This document shows, one piece after another, positions 1 through 7,545 of a stretch of 15,933 nt of DNA (positions within the stretch are counted from its first letter, which is position 1; each line of letters opens with the position of its first letter). Source of the stretch: CAMDWQ01 sp964543965 (GTDB lineage Bacteria; Omnitrophota; Gorgyraeia; 2-02-FULL-51-18); the NCBI GenBank assembly GCA_964543965.1, contig CAZJAX010000038.1, positions 1-15,933 on the forward strand, given 5' to 3'. Position numbers and translations under genes: made by a program. The notes beneath the pieces were generated by a model that was not told the DNA's origin, did not search any database, and was given only the letters and a program-made list of their open reading frames with translations.

Positions 1-461
1 GGGCGCTGGCCGCTGCTCTATCCGGAGGGCTCATCGCTCTCATTGTTTTAAGGCGCCGCCGTCTGGCCGCCGATCCGGAGAGTCTTCTTCCGGCACACCG
101 GCGCGCGATGCTCGAGCTGGACAGACTGATCGACAACCGCTGGCCTGCCGCCGGAAAGGACAAGGAGCATTACAGCGGACTCTCGGATATCCTCCGCCGT
201 TATTTCGAAAGGCGGTTTGGACTCGAGATCATGGAGCACACGACGCCTGAGATACTTTTCATTTTGAAACAGAACGAATTGGAAGCCGGCACGATCGCCC
301 GGGTCAAAGATATCCTTGAAAACTGCGACCTCGTCAAGTTTGCGAAGTTCGTGCCCCCCAGGGAGCTGGCTTCCGTATTGGAAAAATCTCTGAGGGAGAT
401 CGTGGAAAAAACAAAGCCTGCCGAAAAGGCGCCGGCCGCACCCGCGGGGGCCAAGTCATGA
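1..461 (+). CDS. C-terminal part of a bat-operon membrane protein (DUF4381/BatD-tail-like), 5' end off window
   Basis: The reading frame is open from base 3 and has no start in the window, so this is the 3' part of a longer gene. The visible 152 residues begin with the end of a hydrophobic membrane segment (ALSGGLIALIVL) followed by an RRRR stop-transfer cluster. A predicted cytoplasmic helical tail follows, containing KEHYSGLSDILRRYFERRFGL and TTPEILFIL, and it ends in a Lys/Ala/Pro-rich stretch. This TM-plus-tail pattern is familiar from the small membrane proteins encoded just before batA (DUF4381 or similar). An ATG at 108 could give a 117-residue protein, but that would cut off the membrane anchor, so I favour a longer gene. 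It overlaps batA by ATGA. The tail resembles the BatD tail encoded at 5092-5466. The family assignment is by pattern recall and is moderate. Confidence 0.7.
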   Translation, partial: ALAAALSGGLIALIVLRRRRLAADPESLLPAHRRAMLELDRLIDNRWPAAGKDKEHYSGLSDILRRYFERRFGLEIMEHTTPEILFILKQNELEAGTIARVKDILENCDLVKFAKFVPPRELASVLEKSLREIVEKTKPAEKAPAAPAGAKS

Positions 462-1447
462 GGTTCAAAGATCCGCTGTTCCTTTTTCTTCTGGCTCCTG
501 CGCTGATCTTCTTCTTCCTCTACGTGATGGGGTGGATAGGCCGTGAGGCCGTGCTGAAGTTTTCGAGTTTAAAGCTCGTCAAAGAGGCCGGAGGGCGCAG
601 TTCCAATTTCCGCCGGCTGGTGCCCGGTATTTTGAGGCTGTCGGTGCTAGTCCTTCTCGCGCTGGCGCTCATGCGGCCTCAAACAGGAACCGGAGAAGAA
701 AGATCGACGCAGCAGGTGATCGACATGGTGATCTCGCTGGATATCTCGGGCAGTATGGCGACGCTGGATTTTCAGCCTGACAACCGTCTGGTTGCCGCAA
801 AACTCGAAGCCCGCCGCTTCATTGAGGGCAGGCCCGATGACCGCATAGGGCTCGTGGTGTTTGCGGGGCAGAGCTTCACTCAATGTCCGCTTACGATCGA
901 TCATAAAGCCATCCTCGCCCTGCTCGATCAGATCCAGATGGGCATGATCGAGGACGGCACAGCCATCGGTCTGGGACTGGCCAATGCGGTCAACCGCCTG
1001 CGCGGTTCCGAAGCAAAGACCAAGATCGTGGTGCTGCTCACGGACGGCGTCAACAACGCCGGCGAGATCGACCCTCTGACGGCCGCGCAGTTGGCAGCGC
1101 AGTACAAGGTCAAAGTCTATGTGATCGGCGTGGGAAAAGAGGGGGTGGCATATCTTCCTGTGAAGGATCCTATTTTTGGAACGCGCCTTCTCAAAGTGCA
1201 GACCGAGATCGACGAAAAACTCATGGATCAGATCGCACGCAAGACCGGCGGCCGGTATTTCCGCGCCCAGGACACCCGTTCGCTCAGGGAGATCTTCAAA
1301 GAGATCGACAGCCTTGAGAAGACCGAGGTGACCGTCGAAAGATTCATGCATTACGAAGAACGTTATTTCTGGTTTTTGTGGCCGGCGCTGATCCTGTTTC
1401 TGATCGAGCTTGCCTGGACCCATCTTTTGTTCGTCAAGATACCTTAA
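458..1447 (+). CDS. batA: BatA, inner-membrane von Willebrand factor A protein
   Basis: This 329-residue protein has the BatA layout. There are two N-terminal membrane segments (about residues 7-28 and 57-77), a VWA domain from about 88 to 290, and a C-terminal membrane helix (303-324). The metal-ion-dependent adhesion site is complete: DISGSM at 95-100, the threonine of DGT at 166-168, and LTDG at 194-197. The AGQSFTQCPLTIDHKA stretch is typical of BatA/BatB. Bat proteins are named from the Bacteroides aerotolerance operon and probably form a membrane complex with a MoxR-type ATPase. The biochemical role is still unsettled. The gene starts at an ATG overlapping the previous stop codon (ATGA), which implies translational coupling. 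Length matches the family. No defect is visible. Confidence 0.93.
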   Translation: MRFKDPLFLFLLAPALIFFFLYVMGWIGREAVLKFSSLKLVKEAGGRSSNFRRLVPGILRLSVLVLLALALMRPQTGTGEERSTQQVIDMVISLDISGSMATLDFQPDNRLVAAKLEARRFIEGRPDDRIGLVVFAGQSFTQCPLTIDHKAILALLDQIQMGMIEDGTAIGLGLANAVNRLRGSEAKTKIVVLLTDGVNNAGEIDPLTAAQLAAQYKVKVYVIGVGKEGVAYLPVKDPIFGTRLLKVQTEIDEKLMDQIARKTGGRYFRAQDTRSLREIFKEIDSLEKTEVTVERFMHYEERYFWFLWPALILFLIELAWTHLLFVKIP

Positions 1448-1462
1448 AAGGAAGTAAGCGCC

Positions 1463-2452
1463 ATGGAATGGGGAGTCCCTGAAAATTTGATCTGGTTCTG
1501 GCTCGTTCCGGCCGCGATGGCTGTTTTTGCGCTCAACCATTTGAGGCGCCGCCGTACGCTGGCGCGTTTCGGCGAGCCGGATCTCGTCGAGCGCCTGGCT
1601 AAATCGCGCTCGCTGGCGATGCGCGCCGTGAAGAGAGTGCTTCTTCTGGCCGTGACGGCGCTCCTCGTGGTATCGCTGGCGCAGCCTCATTTAAGAAAGC
1701 GCGAGACGCTCGTCGAGCGCAAAGGCATCGACGTCATGATCGCCGTCGACGTGTCGAATAGCATGCTCGCCAAAGACATCCTGCCCAACCGCCTTGAAAA
1801 GGCGAAGCTCGAGCTGGCCGCCCTTATCCAGAGACTTAAGGGCAACCGTCTTGGCGTCGTCGCCTTTGCGGGACAGGCGATCATCCAGTGCCCCCTTACG
1901 CTCGACCAGAACGCCGTAAAGCTCTTTCTTTCGACGGTAAGTCCGGGACTGATCTCATTTCAGGGGACGTCGCTTACGGCGGCGATTAACGTCTCGCGTC
2001 AGGCCTTCGCGGAGAAGGAAAAGGAATATAAGGCGCTCGTGATCCTGACAGACGGCGAGAACCACGAGCCTGCGGCGGAAGCCGCCGCCGATAAGGCCGC
2101 CAAGGAAGGCATCCGCATCTTTACCATAGGCATCGGCACGCCGGACGGCTCTATTCTCCCGGGTGAGGCGGGCGGCGCGAAAAGAGACCTGCGCGGCCAG
2201 ACCGTGATCTCGAAGCTTAACGAGCCGCTCCTTAAGGATCTCGCGCGGCGCACCGGCGGAGCCTATTTCCGGGCTTCGAAGGGTGAGTTTGAGATCGAGT
2301 CGCTGGTCAGGGCTATCAACCAGATGAAGCAGAAGGGGTTTAAAAAGGATTGGTCGGTGGAGTATGAGGAAAATTTCCAGTTTTTTCTTATCGTGGCTTT
2401 CGTGCTGCTCTTGATCGAAATGGCTCTGTCTGAACGGAAGAGGTCCTCATGA
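1463..2452 (+). CDS. batB: BatB, inner-membrane von Willebrand factor A protein
   Basis: The second VWA protein of the operon is also 329 residues. Membrane segments lie at about 9-26 and 56-75, and near the C-terminus at 305-321. The VWA domain carries an intact metal site: DVSNSM at 96-101 (the variant usual in BatB), GTS with Thr169, and LTDGEN at 195-200. It shares the AGQAIIQCPLTLDQNAV stretch with BatA, so the two are paralogues that may pair in the membrane. The start is an ATG 15 bases after batA, preceded by AAAAGGAAG, a good ribosome-binding site. A Gly-rich loop at about 215-230 (IGIGTPDGSILPGEAGG) is usual for BatB. Its 3' end overlaps batC by ATGA. Confidence 0.93.
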   Translation: MEWGVPENLIWFWLVPAAMAVFALNHLRRRRTLARFGEPDLVERLAKSRSLAMRAVKRVLLLAVTALLVVSLAQPHLRKRETLVERKGIDVMIAVDVSNSMLAKDILPNRLEKAKLELAALIQRLKGNRLGVVAFAGQAIIQCPLTLDQNAVKLFLSTVSPGLISFQGTSLTAAINVSRQAFAEKEKEYKALVILTDGENHEPAAEAAADKAAKEGIRIFTIGIGTPDGSILPGEAGGAKRDLRGQTVISKLNEPLLKDLARRTGGAYFRASKGEFEIESLVRAINQMKQKGFKKDWSVEYEENFQFFLIVAFVLLLIEMALSERKRSS

Positions 2453-3555
2453 CGCCCCGCCTGCGCCCCGCCCGCCGCGTGTTAAGAACTATGCTTGGAG
2501 TTTTCTCTATCGTATTTTTTTGCGGGTTTAATTTTATTTCGGAAATAAAAAATGAAAAGGGGAATGAATATTATAAAAAGGGCGAGCTCGGCAAGGCTCG
2601 CACGAAGTATCAGGAGTCTCTGAAGGCTGACCCGGAAGCTTCCGCCGCCGCGTATAACCTGGGAAATACCTTTTACAAGGAGGATGCCTACGAGTCGGCT
2701 CAGCGTACATATGAAAGAGCCGCCAAAAGCCAAAAGGATCCGCTGGCCAAGTCCCGCGCTTATTACAATCTCGGCAACAGCTATGTGCGTCTCAAGCAGA
2801 ACGACAAAGCCATCGAGGCGTATGAAAACGCTCTTCGCTCCAATCCGCGTGATCTGGACGCCAAGTACAACCTAGAGCTTTTGACGAAGAAGGACTCGAT
2901 GCAGAATCAGCAGAAAAAAGACGAAAATAAAGAACAGGATAAAAAAGACAAACAGGACCAGGGCGGCCAGGGACAGAAGGATCCGCAGAACCAGGGCTGT
3001 CAAGGCCAGGATCAAAAGGACCCGCAGAGCCAGGGCGGCGGCCAGGGCAAGGACGACCCAAAAGAGCAGGGCGGCGGCCAGGGACAGCAGGATCAGGACA
3101 AATCAGACGAAAAAAAAGAGCAGGATAAGCAGGAAGGCGAAAAAGAACGGCAGGGTCAAAGCGGCGGCCAGGGACAGGACAAGGAAGAGCGCAAGGATCA
3201 GGAAGAGAAGGGATCTCAAGGCTCCGAGGGCGGCCAGGAGGAGGAGCCGAAAGAACAGGATCAAAATGAGGGGCGGTCCGGAGGCGCCGGAGAAAAGCAG
3301 GACGAAGAAAAGCCTGAGCAGGACGGGCAGGGCCAAGGACAGGGAGCAGCGGGCGAGGAGCAGGAAGAAAAGGAAACGCCGCAGCAGGGCTCGGGAGCAG
3401 CCGGCGGTCAGGAAGAAGCGCCCAAGAGCCAGGCCGAGATGAGGGCGGAACAGATCCTGGGCGCGCTGGAAAGCCAGGAGCAGCAAGTTTTAAAATTGCA
3501 GGGAAATCAAAAAAATTCTAGAATACAGCCTAGAAGAGCCGAAAAAGACTGGTAA
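2449..3555 (+). CDS. batC: BatC, TPR protein with long disordered Gln/Gly/Lys/Glu tail
   Basis: The 368-residue product begins with a basic n-region and a hydrophobic segment (about 14-30), which serves as a signal peptide or anchor. About three TPR units follow (residues 36-68, 69-103 and 104-138; YNLGNTFYKEDAY and YYNLGNSYVRLKQND are clear). From about 148 to 330 the protein is low complexity, made almost only of Q, G, K, E, D and S. This includes imperfect units of 11-13 residues of the type QGGGQGQxDPxx. The last 40 residues return to a helical segment (AEQILGALESQEQQVLKLQ) and end in KDW, a C-terminal pattern I associate with BatC. The start overlaps the batB stop (ATGA). A Cys at 184 inside the disordered tail is odd. 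BatC is thought to scaffold the VWA proteins through its TPRs. Confidence 0.88.
   Translation: MTPRLRPARRVLRTMLGVFSIVFFCGFNFISEIKNEKGNEYYKKGELGKARTKYQESLKADPEASAAAYNLGNTFYKEDAYESAQRTYERAAKSQKDPLAKSRAYYNLGNSYVRLKQNDKAIEAYENALRSNPRDLDAKYNLELLTKKDSMQNQQKKDENKEQDKKDKQDQGGQGQKDPQNQGCQGQDQKDPQSQGGGQGKDDPKEQGGGQGQQDQDKSDEKKEQDKQEGEKERQGQSGGQGQDKEERKDQEEKGSQGSEGGQEEEPKEQDQNEGRSGGAGEKQDEEKPEQDGQGQGQGAAGEEQEEKETPQQGSGAAGGQEEAPKSQAEMRAEQILGALESQEQQVLKLQGNQKNSRIQPRRAEKDW
2951..3105 (+). repeat. Imperfect tandem repeat in batC coding sequence
   Basis: Four successive imperfect units of roughly 33-39 bases encode QGGQGQKDPQN, QGCQGQDQKDPQS, QGGGQGKDDPKE and QGGGQGQQDQDKS. The DNA core CAGGGCGGCGGCCAGGG occurs twice exactly and in degraded form in the other units. 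This is a coding repeat within the disordered tail, not a mobile or CRISPR repeat. Its unit length varies by whole codons, as expected from slippage under frame selection. Confidence 0.6.
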
Positions 3556-3561
3556 GGAAGG
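3554..3561 (+). promoter_or_regulatory. Ribosome-binding site supporting the GTG start of batD
   Basis: AAGGAAGG lies nine bases before the GTG at 3571, directly after the batC stop codon. It decides the batD start, because the GTG also begins a clean signal peptide. Confidence 0.7.
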
Positions 3562-3570
3562 CGGGCCGAC

Positions 3571-5469
3571 GTGAAGTTTAAAATCCATTTTTTATTATTC
3601 GCTGCGGGACTCTTAGGGTCCGCGCCTCAGGCGGTTTTTGCCGACGCGAGCCCTTCTATCGAGATCTCGGTGAGCGAATCGCGCGTGCCGCTCGGCGGAC
3701 AGATCACGATGGATCTGGTCATCACCAACGCTCCCGGAAAGATCTCTAAGCCGGCGCTCGGCACCGTCGACGGTTTCATGACATACTCCCAGGGCCACTC
3801 TCAGGAGATCTCTATCGTCAACGGCCAGATGTCCTCGCGCAGCATTTTTTCCTATGTACTTGTCGCTAACGCCGCCGGCAGGAAAACGATAGGGCCTTTC
3901 GACGTCGTCATTGACGGGCGTACGTTCAAGGTCGCGCCGGTGCAGGTCGAAGTCGTGCCGGATTCTGCCCGACCAAGCGCCAATCCCAATCCCGTCCAGG
4001 CATCTTCTCCTATCCAGGGCGGCCTTTCGCCGCGCGCTGTACCCACCTCCAGCGTTGCCGATAAGGATGTCTTCATTCAAGCTTGGACCGACAAGGACGA
4101 AGTTCTTGTGAATGAACCTATTACGCTGACTTATACGTTCTATCAGCGTGTTCCGGCGGATCCGAAGGGGTTCGATAAGGATCCGGTGCTGACGGGCTTC
4201 TGGTCCGAAGACCTCCCGCCTGAGAAGATAGCCAAACGCCGCGAAAAGACCATCGATGGGATCCGTTACGTGGTGCAGGACATCCGAAAGATCGTGCTTT
4301 TTCCCATCGAGGCAGGCGCCTTCACGGTGGATCCCGGCACCATCGTCGTCAACGTCCAGGTACGCCAGGATGACCCGATGTCCGGTTTCTTTTCGAGCAG
4401 CCCGTACACGAGCGTTTCTTTCATGACGCAGATCGTCGCCAAAAAGATCGTGCTCGATCCCATCCCGGTGACCGTTAAGATGCTGCCCTCCGAAGGAAAA
4501 CCCGCGAGTTTCGGCGGTGCTGTTGGAAATTATCTGATGGAAGGCACCGTCGATAAGAATGCCGTCGAAGCCGGCGATCCTGTCACTTTCCGTCTACGCG
4601 TCTGGGGCCGCGGCAATATCAACACGCTTCCGATGCCTTCCCTTCCAAAGCTCGATGACTTCAAAGTCTACGATTCCTCTTCGTCGACGAACGTTTCGAA
4701 AGACAGGCTTGTCGTCGAAGGAGAAAAGATCACCGAGACCGTGATGGTCCCTAAAAAGCCGGGAAAATACACGATCCCGCCGGTCGAATTTTCGTATTTC
4801 GATCTCACGGACAAGACTTACCGCGTGATGAAGACGGATCCGCAGGTCATTACCGTGACAGGTTCGGCCGTCGACGTCTCCGAAGAAAGTACGACGGCTA
4901 CGGCTGCGGGCGATGAGCCGGCCGGCGGCCAGGACGTGTCGATGATCGCTAAAGATATACGTTTCATCAAATCCTCAGCGGCGCCGCGCGCTCTGAGCGG
5001 CTATGATCTCCATCAGAATCCGCTTTATTGGATCGCAGCCGGCATCCTTTTGGCTGGATGGGTCGTATTCTCATTTATGGCGTCGGCTCCGCAGGCGGAC
5101 GGCGCGGCGGGTCTGAAGGATATGAAGTTCCGCCGCTCCCATGCGGTCGCCCGGCAGAAGCTGAAAGGCGCTAAGCGCATGCTTCGCGAAGAGAAGCAGG
5201 ATGAGTTTTATGCCGAGACCTCCAGAGCGGTTTACGGCTATTTCGGAGACAAGCTCGGTGTTTCCCCTCAGTCGGTGTCTCTGCCTGTCATCGAGGCCCG
5301 GACCGGCGAGGAGCTGGGGCCCGAGCTTTTTAATGAGATCAAAAAACTGTTCGACGAGCTTTCGGCCGGGCGTTTCGCGAAATCCGCGAAGACAAAAGAG
5401 GATATGCATGAACTCTACGCGCTGGCCGACCGCGTGATCACGTTTTTCGAAAGGGTGAAGATGAAATGA
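3571..5469 (+). CDS. batD: BatD, large Ig-like membrane protein of the Bat complex
   Basis: The 632-residue protein starts at GTG behind a strong Shine-Dalgarno sequence. It has a signal peptide (1-24, cleaved near VFA|DA) and a long extracytoplasmic part rich in beta strands. Two BatD-type segments can be seen, near 28-130 and 165-435 (for example VNEPITLTYTFYQR and GDPVTFRLRVWGRGNINTLPMP). A short linker precedes one membrane helix at about 486-507. The tail at 508-632 is helical and predicted cytoplasmic (FYAETSRAVYGYFGDKLG ... FDELSAGRFAKSAK). This is the order expected for BatD ('oxygen tolerance' family). RGNINTLPMPxLP is a recognisable core of the family. The stop overlaps the batE start (ATGA). 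Its tail resembles that of the gene before batA. Confidence 0.9.
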   Translation: MKFKIHFLLFAAGLLGSAPQAVFADASPSIEISVSESRVPLGGQITMDLVITNAPGKISKPALGTVDGFMTYSQGHSQEISIVNGQMSSRSIFSYVLVANAAGRKTIGPFDVVIDGRTFKVAPVQVEVVPDSARPSANPNPVQASSPIQGGLSPRAVPTSSVADKDVFIQAWTDKDEVLVNEPITLTYTFYQRVPADPKGFDKDPVLTGFWSEDLPPEKIAKRREKTIDGIRYVVQDIRKIVLFPIEAGAFTVDPGTIVVNVQVRQDDPMSGFFSSSPYTSVSFMTQIVAKKIVLDPIPVTVKMLPSEGKPASFGGAVGNYLMEGTVDKNAVEAGDPVTFRLRVWGRGNINTLPMPSLPKLDDFKVYDSSSSTNVSKDRLVVEGEKITETVMVPKKPGKYTIPPVEFSYFDLTDKTYRVMKTDPQVITVTGSAVDVSEESTTATAAGDEPAGGQDVSMIAKDIRFIKSSAAPRALSGYDLHQNPLYWIAAGILLAGWVVFSFMASAPQADGAAGLKDMKFRRSHAVARQKLKGAKRMLREEKQDEFYAETSRAVYGYFGDKLGVSPQSVSLPVIEARTGEELGPELFNEIKKLFDELSAGRFAKSAKTKEDMHELYALADRVITFFERVKMK

Positions 5470-6212
5470 GGGCGGCGGGCATACTTTTTCTAACGTTCCT
5501 GTTTTCAGCTTTTCCGGCTTATGCGTCGGAAAGCTCCGCTTTTAGCGAAGCTAACGCCGCCTACTCCCGCGGGGATTACAAGGCCGCCGCTGCGGCCTAT
5601 GAGAAGATCGCCGCCGAGGGGGGCGCCGCGTCCGCAGTGTATTACAACCTCGGAAGCGCCCGGTTCCGTGCCGGCGAGAAGGGCAGGGCGATGGTTGCTT
5701 TCGAACGGGCGCACCGCCTGGATCCCCGCGACCGTGATGTCGAATGGAATAAAGCGATCCTTAAGAATGCGCTGGCCGACCGCATCGAGGATCCAGACGA
5801 AAGTATTTTTCTGTCCAGCCTGAGGAAGATCCTGGAATATGTGACCGTTGACGAGGCGGCGCTGGCTTTTGCGGTGGTTCTTGCCGCGCTGTTTCTGATA
5901 TCCGTCTCGCATTTTATTTTCCGCCAATCGAAACCGTTGACCGCGGGTGCAGGCGGCGTCTTCGTTTTTCTTCTCGTCGTGACCGGCGGCGTATTTTATT
6001 TCAAATGGGCGGACGCCAGAGTCCCGCGCCTGATCGTGCTCGACCGGGAGGTCGCGGCGCGCTACGGGCCTTCTGAGAAGGAAACAAAAGCGTTCGTTCT
6101 GCATGAGGGCGCCGAGGCCCGCGTCGCGGATCAGACCGGAGATTGGTATTATATTTCTCTGAAAAACAAGACTCTCGGCTGGGTCCCTAAAAAATCTTGT
6201 GAAATCATCTAA
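5466..6212 (+). CDS. batE: BatE, TPR and SH3-like membrane protein
   Basis: The 248-residue protein has a signal peptide (1-20, AYA|S) and two TPR-like repeats at about 24-92 (YSRGDYKAAAAAYEKIA and YYNLGSARFRAGEKGRAMVAFERAHRLDP). A linker leads to two membrane helices (about 131-151 and 159-180). A C-terminal bacterial SH3-like domain (187-248) ends in DWYYISLKNKTLGWVPKKSCEII. This order is characteristic of BatE. The SH3 domain should lie on the periplasmic side if the signal peptide is cleaved. Start and preceding stop overlap by ATGA, so it is coupled to batD. Its own 3' end overlaps the next gene by 14 bases. Confidence 0.87.
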   Translation: MRAAGILFLTFLFSAFPAYASESSAFSEANAAYSRGDYKAAAAAYEKIAAEGGAASAVYYNLGSARFRAGEKGRAMVAFERAHRLDPRDRDVEWNKAILKNALADRIEDPDESIFLSSLRKILEYVTVDEAALAFAVVLAALFLISVSHFIFRQSKPLTAGAGGVFVFLLVVTGGVFYFKWADARVPRLIVLDREVAARYGPSEKETKAFVLHEGAEARVADQTGDWYYISLKNKTLGWVPKKSCEII

Positions 6213-6582
6213 CAAGCGCGCAGCCGTCATCGTGATCGGCCACGGAAGCCGGGAAAAGGGCTTTCAGGCGTCGATGGAAAAAGTCGTCTCCGACTTCAAA
6301 AAGGACCGCCGTTTCGCCGGAGCTGTCTGCGCGTACCTTGAGATCGCCAAACCATCGATCGAGGAGGCCATCAGAGACTGCGTGAAAAAGGGCGCGGCCG
6401 AAATACGGCTGCTGCCGTATTTTCTCTTGAGCGGCCGGCACGTCAACTCCCACATCCCTGCGATCACGGCCGAGGCGCGAAAAAAGTACGGTTCCGCCGT
6501 CAAGATCGTGCTCTGCCCTTATCTCGGGTATGACGCCAAGATCGCAGCCGTGGCCAAAAAAAGGGCGTGTCAGGGAGAATGA
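6199..6582 (+). CDS. cbiX: Short CbiX/SirB-type sirohydrochlorin chelatase
   Basis: This 127-residue, single-domain class II chelatase is of the short CbiX type. Such enzymes insert cobalt (B12 pathway) or iron (sirohaem) into sirohydrochlorin. The N-terminal IGHGSREKG holds the first active-site histidine (His15). The second lies in LLSGRHVNSHIP (His81). The length fits the small homodimeric CbiX-S/SirB group. The third position of the usual H-x-x-x-D-I-P pattern is His85 here instead of Asp. The start is GTG at 6199, inside the end of batE, and no better start exists before GHGS. Which metal is used cannot be read from sequence. The corrinoid adenosyltransferase two genes on favours cobalt. 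Confidence 0.85.
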   Translation: MKSSNKRAAVIVIGHGSREKGFQASMEKVVSDFKKDRRFAGAVCAYLEIAKPSIEEAIRDCVKKGAAEIRLLPYFLLSGRHVNSHIPAITAEARKKYGSAVKIVLCPYLGYDAKIAAVAKKRACQGE

Positions 6583-7004
6583 AGGATATCGCCAAGCAGA
6601 AGAATAACGTCATCGCCTGCGGTGTAGCTGTGATACGCCGCGGCCGTGATTTTCTCATCGCCCAGCGCAAGAAAAACGACTCGTTCGGCAATTACTGGGA
6701 ATTTCCCGGAGGCAAGAAGAACGTCGAGGAGACGTTTGAAGAATGCGTCGTGCGTGAAGTGCGCGAAGAGGTGGGGCTAGAGGTCCGCGTCGACCAGAAG
6801 CTCATGGAGATCCGCCGCCCTTACAATCAGAAGATCATCTGGCTCAATTTTTATCTCTGCACGCTGATATCGGGCGAACCGAGCGCGCTCGAATGCCAGA
6901 AGACCCAGTGGGCCGACCTCCGGGACTTAAAGAGTTTCAAATTTCCGCCCGCCAACGACAGGGTCATCCGGCGTCTCGTGGAGCGTTTTGACAAAGCCGC
7001 CTGA
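6579..7004 (+). CDS. MutT-type Nudix hydrolase
   Basis: The product is about 141 residues from the ATG at 6579. The Nudix box is complete: G-KKNVE-E-TFEECVV-REVREEVG-L (about residues 45-67), with all acidic metal ligands. The preceding LIAQRKKNDSFGNYWEFPGGK matches MutT/NUDT1-like enzymes that hydrolyse oxidised nucleoside triphosphates, and W(E)FPGGK is typical. The C-terminal W-x-D-L-x-x-L-KFPPAN-x-x-V is also MutT-like. I prefer the ATG at 6579, whose ATGA overlaps the cbiX stop as at many junctions here. A GTG at 6567 would add four residues. The substrate is not determinable. Its place between two corrinoid-related genes is unusual. Confidence 0.88.
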   Translation: MKDIAKQKNNVIACGVAVIRRGRDFLIAQRKKNDSFGNYWEFPGGKKNVEETFEECVVREVREEVGLEVRVDQKLMEIRRPYNQKIIWLNFYLCTLISGEPSALECQKTQWADLRDLKSFKFPPANDRVIRRLVERFDKAA

Positions 7005-7545
7005 GGCTCGGGGTCTGGTCATCGTCTACACCGGCGAGGGGAAAGGCAAGACCTCGGCGGCGCTCGGCACGGCCTTCCGGGCTTTGGGGCACGGTCTTCG
7101 CGTGCTCGTCGTGCAGTTCTTTAAGGGCGACTGGCCCGTGGTTTTCGGCGAGCTTGAAAGCGCCAAGGCTCATGCCAACCTCGAAGTCCTCCAGCTGGGA
7201 AAAGGTTTTGTGAAGATCATGGGCGATAAAAAACCTTTCAGCGAGCACCGCAAGTCCGCCGACGAGGCCGTCGCGTTCGCGAAGGATAAAATTTTCTCAG
7301 GCGTGTATGATGTGGTCGTCCTGGACGAAATACTTTACGCGGTCGATTATCTCGGCGTGAAACTGGTGGATCTGGCCGATGTTGTCGAGATCATCGACAA
7401 AAAGCCGTCCAAGACGCACCTCGTCCTCACCGGCCGCGGCGCCAAACCCGAGATCATCGGCCGCGCCGACCTCGTGACTGAAATGAAGGAAGTGAAGCAC
7501 CCGTTCCGCCAAGGCATTCAGGCCCAGAAAGGGATCGATTACTGA
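6988..7545 (+). CDS. cobO: CobO/BtuR-type cob(I)alamin adenosyltransferase
   Basis: The 185-residue P-loop protein transfers the 5'-deoxyadenosyl group of ATP to reduced corrinoids, making adenosylcobalamin in the cytosol. The N-terminal VIVYTGEGKGKTSAALGTAFRA contains the P-loop GEGKGKTS (16-23). Other family hallmarks are RALGHGLRVLVVQFFKG, YDVVVLDEI, LVLTGRGAKPEIIGRADLVTEM and the C-terminal HPFRQGIQAQKGIDY, so the enzyme is full length. The start is TTG at 6988, inside the Nudix gene and preceded by GGAG four bases before it. It is the only good start before the P-loop. The 17-base overlap suggests coupling. CobA/CobO/BtuR names are used interchangeably for this family. Confidence 0.93.
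   Translation: MTKPPEARGLVIVYTGEGKGKTSAALGTAFRALGHGLRVLVVQFFKGDWPVVFGELESAKAHANLEVLQLGKGFVKIMGDKKPFSEHRKSADEAVAFAKDKIFSGVYDVVVLDEILYAVDYLGVKLVDLADVVEIIDKKPSKTHLVLTGRGAKPEIIGRADLVTEMKEVKHPFRQGIQAQKGIDY

Noticed and set aside
647..1690. Long minus-strand open frame (347 codons) across batA and batB
   Set aside because: It runs antisense to two clear bat genes, its translation is His/Arg/Asp-rich low-information sequence with no family match, and no promoter or ribosome site supports it.
2951..3105. Short regularly spaced repeats as a CRISPR-like array
   Set aside because: The repeats are in frame, encode QGGGQGQ units, vary in length by codons and have no unique spacers or cas genes nearby.
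3103..3486. Minus-strand open frame with Leu/Phe-rich, membrane-like translation
   Set aside because: It is the antisense shadow of the Gln/Lys/Glu repeats of batC. The hydrophobicity is a by-product of reversing CAG/GAA/AAG codons.
6567..6578. GTG at 6567 as start of the Nudix gene
   Set aside because: It is possible, but the purine-rich stretch lies too close to it, and the ATG at 6579 matches the ATGA-overlap habit of the cluster. The difference is four residues.
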